A DNA stretch of 64,000 nt from Megalonaias nervosa (Eukaryota; Mollusca; Bivalvia; Unionida; Unionidae): contig JAECUM010001757.1 in the NCBI GenBank assembly GCA_016617855.1, positions 82,662 through 146,661 of the forward strand, given 5' to 3'. Positions 59,875 through 64,000 of this stretch are shown here, piece after piece. The notes below the pieces were generated by a model. The model saw only the letters and a program-made list of their open reading frames with translations, was not told where the DNA came from and did no database searches. The position numbers and the translations under genes were made by a program. Positions within the stretch are counted from its first letter, which is position 1; every line of letters starts with the position of its first letter.

Positions 59875-60146
59875 AGTTCAGTACAAGGCATTAAACAGCA
59901 TCTAAATGAAAGGGTTACTGAAATAGTGTGAATTACAATGAAAATGCATGAAAAAAAGTAAAAGACAGTATCAACAGTGGGGTGAAATAAATAAAATATA
60001 GCCAACTAGTAAAATGGTATCAGTATGAACTTTACAGATGACATAAATATTGTCTTGTACTACAAGCAAATGGGCATGCATTAATATCTGCTCTAAGGAG
60101 TAGCTGAAGAATAGTCCATTAATTATAGTGTGCATCCTGTACTTAC

Positions 60147-60224
60147 ACCTCTGTAATCTGTTTACTCTTTTCATGGAAAAATACATCATCACCTAGCTCT
60201 GTGAGTCTATTGCCAGCTAGATTG
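60147..60224 (-). CDS. PKD1-like: PKD1-like exon: leucine-rich repeat (26 codons)
   Basis: A 78-bp exon bounded by a TTTACAG acceptor and a GTAAGTAC donor, starting and ending in phase 2. It encodes one LRR that begins NLAGNRLTELGDDVF, with the L-x-x-N-x-L signature, and ends ITEV. It is two codons longer than the 24-codon repeats of the downstream exons. It is the most 5' exon visible; the signal peptide, LRR N-cap and any earlier repeats must lie beyond the right edge or in introns I could not resolve. It joins in frame to the exon at 52906-52977 (giving V-DLSQNQ) or, optionally, to the doubtful exon at 57367-57429. Confidence 0.72.
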
Positions 60225-60469
60225 CTGTAAAATGGCATAGTATAATTGAAGACTTGTGTGGCTGCTCTGTAATATAAGCCATGCACTTTATCCTACTCAA
60301 CCAAACACAATACAAAGTCTATTTGCAAATCTCAATATATATAAACTGGATGTAAAGTACCCAATACCCAAGCAATAATAGGATGATCTGAAACCAGATG
60401 GATCAAGTTGAATTTTGTACACCTGCAACTTAACTCATATTTGCTTCAGTATACTGCATGCCCAGAAGC

Positions 60470-60600
60470 AAAGACTGAAGATCTACCATCACCTGTGTCA
60501 GCAGATCGGGGACTAAACTGTTTGCTCTTCTTAATATTCTGAGAAAACAGCGTGGACCCTTATCTGCTGCTGCATTATGGGAAAGCAGATCTGGTTATAA
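60470..60600. mobile_element. Degenerate double-hairpin MITE, copy 4
   Basis: AGATCTACCATCACCTGTGT / CAGCAGATC, a spacer with AACTGTTTGCTCTTCTTAAT, then TTATCTGCTGCTGCATTATG / GGGAAAGCAGATC. The order matches copies 1-3 but the terminal repeats are not recognisable. It lies about 240 bp from copy 3. Confidence 0.5.
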
Positions 60601-60835
60601 GCTGTTGACAGTTGGACATGTGCTATAATAGATCAATACAGCAGGATTTGTTTAGAAATGTAACGTTACATACTAGCTGAAGAAGAGAAGCCACACACCT
60701 ACTTCATTCATTATGAATACTGAACTTCTAGAATGAAGCAAAACTGCAAGCTTCCTAGATGAAATGTCAACTTGCTTATGATGAACAAGGTAATTCAGGT
60801 CTGTACATACTCATGTTAAAGTACTAAAGTACATA

Positions 60836-61047
60836 CCAAATGTACTTGCTTCGAGTCAAACTACAAACAAACAAGGATCCTGATCTGCGGTAGCATAATG
60901 TGCCTGCAGATCAGGGTCTATGTTGTTTGTTTTAATGAATACTCCTAACAAACAGCACAGAGCCAGATCTGCCAGCATATTATACAATGGCAGATCTGGG
61001 TTGGTGTAGTTTGCAGTAGGATTCATCTTATAAGCAAATATATATGA
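60836..61047. mobile_element. Double-hairpin MITE, copy 3
   Basis: TA, then CCAAATGTACTTGCTTCGAG at the left; the inverse TCATATATATTTGCTTATAA, then TA, at the right. The hairpins CCTGATCTGCGGTAGCATAA / TGCCTGCAGATCAGG and CCAGATCTGCCAGCATATTA / AATGGCAGATCTGG are in the reverse order to copies 1 and 2, so this copy is inserted in the opposite orientation. Confidence 0.75.
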
Positions 61048-61388
61048 TAATTAATGGCATCTTTGGTTAAGTGCCATCGTTTAGGATGCATCAGAGTCAA
61101 TAAGCCTGTAAGATTTTGTACTTTAGCAAAACACAGGTAGTTGTCCTTAAACATTACTAGAGTCTACAGTGTCTTAGAAGCAGATGAAAAACCTACGTCC
61201 ATTATCTACCACTTTAGCACCATTCAGCCTTTCGTGTGTTGATGTGCCATTAACGGAAGCGAAAAAAGAAGCATTGTTTCAAAGCTGGCCTGCGTAGAAC
61301 AGGAAGAAGAATTCCAGTTATCTCCCTTTCACCCTTTCCGGCACAGAAATTTAAAAATTTGACCGTTAATTTAGATAACCTGATTTAA

Positions 61389-62470
61389 ATCCCTATTAAA
61401 TTGTCAACCTTTGTGTCAACTATCCAAGAGATACCACTGCGCATCGCATTATTCAATGCCCAATCAGTAGGTCCACCAGAAAAGCGCACAGAAATAGTTA
61501 ATTTTATCAATGATCAGAATAACGACAACTTTTTCCTGACAGAAACATGGCTAAAAACATCAGGCGATAAACCCAAGTGCGTGGATCTAACACCCACCGG
61601 TTACTCCATCAAGTCGTTCCCCTGCCACTCTCACGAAGGTCAAATTGCTGTCATCGCAAATAACTCCATGATCAACCATCTTAACCACTCTACAACCTTC
61701 AATTTCTACCACACATCGTTTGAACTAGTCCAAAGCACACTCACACTGGAACAAAGGTCAGTCCATTTTTTCTGCCTCTACTGCCCTCCTTCTAGTAGAA
61801 AAAACAAACTGACTGAATCTCTCTTTTTGGAGCAGTTTCCGAATCTCCTTGAGTATGGAAATTCGATAGGTGGCAACCTGATTATTCTTGGAGATTTCAA
61901 CTTTCACTCTGACTGTCCTGGAAACCCATACACATCAAAACTCTTAGATTCCATTCACGTTTTCAACCTCAAACAGTCAGTTAGGCAACCCACCCATAAA
62001 CATGGTCACATTTTAAACTGGATTCTTTATAGACCTGATGATAATATTCTACAGTCCTCCCTGGTGTCCCATGAACTTGCATCAGATCACCTCTGCGTTA
62101 TATGCCATCTTGACGTATCAGTCCCTAACCCTCCACCTTTATTTGCTACTAAGAGAAACCTCTGTATGATAAACAGAACCCAACTAATGCATGACATCCA
62201 GGCAAACCTAACAACTAGCTTACCTCCTACAGCAGAACTCGATAACTGCCTGCGTTCATTGCTTGACAAACATGCCCCAGCAACCAAGTGCAGAGTAATT
62301 CAAAAGTGTTCTCCATGGTATAGCAGTGTTAGGGACCAGCTTCGCACTGCTAAAAGAGACCTCCGTAAAGCTGAGAGGTTTTGGCTTTCCACCAGACTCA
62401 CTAGTCATAAGCAAATCTATGAAGCTGCTAAGAAGAATGTCACAAACATAGTCCATGCAGCGAATCAGCC
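61389..62470 (+). pseudogene. LINE endonuclease domain (EEP family), 5' part of ORF2
   Basis: An open frame of about 360 codons. Endonuclease/exonuclease/phosphatase motifs appear in order: LFNAQSV, LTETWLK (catalytic Glu), FCLYCPPS, LIILGDFNFH (Asp and Asn), HGHILNWILYRP (the family usually has L-D at this point; here L-N), and LASDHLCVICH (catalytic Asp-His). This enzyme nicks target DNA to prime reverse transcription. There is no ATG at its start; the first available start-like codon is TTG at 61401. The true ORF2 therefore began upstream or the 5' end is lost. The frame continues past 62470 only as a shifted, non-homologous tail. Confidence 0.88.
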
Positions 62471-63715
62471 CATTACAGTACTAAGATCATGGAAACTTCC
62501 AGCTGCAAAGAGCTATTCAAGATTACTAACAAGCTAACGTCAAGGAACAAATGTACACCACTTCCAACTACCTTCTCCCTAGTCGACCTTCCGGACCTGT
62601 TTGCAAATTTCTTCCGTGACAAAGTACAAACCATCAGAGATAAACTTGACAACACAATTTCAATTGACTTGTCATCACCATACAGCTGCAATACAGAATT
62701 TCAGTGGCAACCGTTAGCAGCATTTGAACCTGTCTCTATGGATTTAGTACATATAATTGTGATGAAGAGTGCACCAAAGTCATGTGAACTTGATCCGATT
62801 CTGACATCACTGCTGTTTGGGTGCTTAGATCCAATATTGCCTTCGCTAACTGATGTTATTAATACCTCTCTCTCATCCGGGGAATTCCCATCATTTTTCA
62901 AAACTGCCATTGTAAAGCTTCTGCTGAAGAAACCAACACTCAACCATAATGATTTAAAGAACTACCGCCCAGTTTCTTATCTCCGATTCACGTCAAAAAT
63001 CTTAGAAAAAGTTGTTCTATCCCAACTTGTATTTCATCTGAATTCAAACAGTCTTTTTAGCAATGTACAGTCTGCATATCGCCCTTGCCACAGTACTGAA
63101 ACTACTCTTCTGAAAATAGTTAATGACTTCTCTCTGCTTTGGATAGCCAAAAAATTAAAGTCCACACTCTCCTTGACTTGTCTGCAGCATTTGACACAAT
63201 AGACCATGATATATTACTTCACGGTCTCCAGCATGTATTTGGTATTCATAATACAGCCTTACTATGGTTCAAGTCCTACTTGGTCAACAGGACACAAATT
63301 GTGTCTGCAAATGGAAAACATTCAAGCCCAGTTGATCTATGTTGTGGTGTTCCACATGGGTCTATTCTTGGACCTGTTCTCTTCATTCTATACACTCTTC
63401 CACTCTCAAGTGTAATAGATCATCATCCAGTGTCTCACCAATTGTATGCTGATGATGCCCAAATATACAAATCTAGCCACCCAACTGAAGTTGAAGCTAC
63501 CATCCGAGGCGTAGAGAGGTGCATTTCCAATGTGAAATCATGGATGACAAGTAACAAGCTGCAGATAAATGATGATAAAACTGAAACCATTCTGATTACA
63601 ACACAAAGACTTTCTCATTCACATCCTTTACCTCAGACAATAAATATCAGCAACACCAACATTAAATTCACACAGTCAGTACAAAACCTAGATGTTACTC
63701 TCAACAGTACTCTCT
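62462..63715 (+). pseudogene. LINE reverse transcriptase, two frames
   Basis: Frame 2 (about 62462-63135) holds SSCKELFKITNKLTS, DLKNYRPVSYL and VQSAYRPCHSTETTLL. Frame 1 (about 63135-63735) continues with HTLLDLSAAFDTIDHDILL (motif A aspartate), CCGVPHGSILGPVLF (motif B) and HQLYADDAQIY (motif C, YADD catalytic). A one-base shift near 63135 splits the two, and another near 63715 moves to the frame encoding AAYLELRRISSIRNYL. The key catalytic residues are intact but the protein is not continuous, so the copy is dead. The sequence style fits the CR1/L2 group of LINEs common in marine invertebrates. Confidence 0.9.
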
Positions 63716-64000
63716 CATGCACGAACATGTCATGAACATATGCAAGGCTGCATATCTTGAGCTGAGACGCATCAGCTCCATTCGCAATTATCTTTCAGTT
63801 GATGCCACTAAAACTCTTGTGTGTTCCTTAGTACTTTCAAGACTGGACTATTGTAACTCAATTCTGTCTGGTTCGTTTCAATATCTACTCCAGAAACTTC
63901 AAAAAGTTCAAAACACAGCTTCTCGGATCATCCTTAGAGTACCACGATCAGAGCACGCCTGCCCACCTGCTCTGTACCCTACACTGGCTATCCATTCGAT

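Larger units (their letters stand above)
1..60224 (-). other. PKD1-like: Polycystin-1-like gene, internal part (both ends outside window)
   Basis: Seen: a chain of minus-strand exons with consensus splice sites and compatible phases encodes LRRs, LRRCT, a linker, WSC, PKD, CTLD, CTLD and a cysteine-containing beta-rich region. Known: LRR-WSC-PKD-CTLD is the N-terminal order of polycystin-1, a large multi-pass membrane receptor that pairs with TRPP channels at cilia and cell contacts. In that family the lectin domain is followed by more PKD repeats or a REJ region, a GPS autoproteolysis site, a PLAT domain and 11 membrane segments; none of these is in the window. Inference: this is the ectodomain of an invertebrate polycystin-1 relative. 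Introns between LRRs are phase 2; those between later modules are phase 1, the usual signature of shuffled extracellular domains. Introns are long, up to 15.6 kb (23048-38633). Alternative: another LRR/WSC/CTLD receptor or a secreted protein, which only the missing C-terminus would exclude. Confidence 0.78.
61389..64000 (+). mobile_element. CR1/L2-group LINE, frameshifted, runs off right edge
   Basis: A non-LTR retrotransposon body on the plus strand: apurinic-like endonuclease followed by reverse transcriptase and the start of the C-terminal part (SRLDYCNSILSG near 63845). The frame changes near 62465, 63135 and 63715, and probably near 63960. No upstream ORF1 is visible; a stop at 61386 precedes the endonuclease frame. 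It is inserted antisense to the PKD1-like gene, in what is probably an intron. Confidence 0.9.

Noticed and set aside
62087..62943. Minus-strand open frames opposite the LINE
   Set aside because: Antisense shadows of the endonuclease and RT frames.
1..64000. tRNA, rRNA or other structured RNA genes
   Set aside because: I looked for B-box-like GGTTCGA sequences and rRNA stretches while reading and found none I could support.

Overview
This is AT-rich, intron-rich eukaryotic DNA from an animal genome, with no prokaryotic features. The organism is most likely a marine invertebrate. A mollusc or other lophotrochozoan is my low-confidence guess, because two degenerate ~140-bp intronic repeats (47.6-48.7 kb and 52.1-52.8 kb) resemble repeats I associate with bivalve and gastropod introns. 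Almost the whole window is one very large gene on the minus strand, interrupted by many transposon fossils and minisatellites.

The gene: fifteen well-supported exons, plus one doubtful one, run from 60224 down to 1. All have GT-AG borders and their phases fit together, giving about 2.8 kb of open coding sequence (~930 residues). Read 5' to 3', they encode leucine-rich repeats (one per exon), an LRR C-terminal cap (LRRCT), a short linker, a WSC domain, a PKD domain, two tandem C-type lectin-like domains (CTLD), and a cysteine-containing beta-rich region that runs off the left edge. LRR-WSC-PKD-CTLD is the order at the N-terminus of polycystin-1, so I call this a polycystin-1-like (PKD1-like) ectodomain. 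Both gene ends lie outside the window: signal peptide and first LRRs to the right, REJ/GAIN, PLAT and membrane parts (if present) to the left.

Transposons: in the introns I see a pogo/Tigger-like element with a decayed CENP-B/Psq-type helix-turn-helix exon (690-2315), a second element with the same kind of ends (27655-29606) and two short relatives (51645-51822, 54971-55165). There is also a TTAA-flanked MITE (2886-3461), a decayed Penelope-like retroelement (about 10.35-12.34 kb, minus strand), and a MITE family built from two consecutive hairpins (5538, 9422, 60836, and a degenerate copy near 60470). A 1.5-kb element at 6957-8450 shares the ends of that MITE family. From 61.4 kb to the right edge lies a CR1/L2-group LINE on the plus strand, with endonuclease and reverse transcriptase broken by at least three frameshifts.

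Tandem repeats: at least twelve minisatellite arrays (units from about 18 to 150 bp) and several microsatellites fill the introns, the largest at 16.7-18.1, 32.2-33.6, 37.5-38.4 and 56.6-57.2 kb. Most open reading frames outside the exons are repeat artefacts or chance. I found no tRNA, rRNA or CRISPR array, and no second host gene. The segments 18.1-20.5 kb and 34.3-36.6 kb look less AT-rich and contain nothing I recognise.
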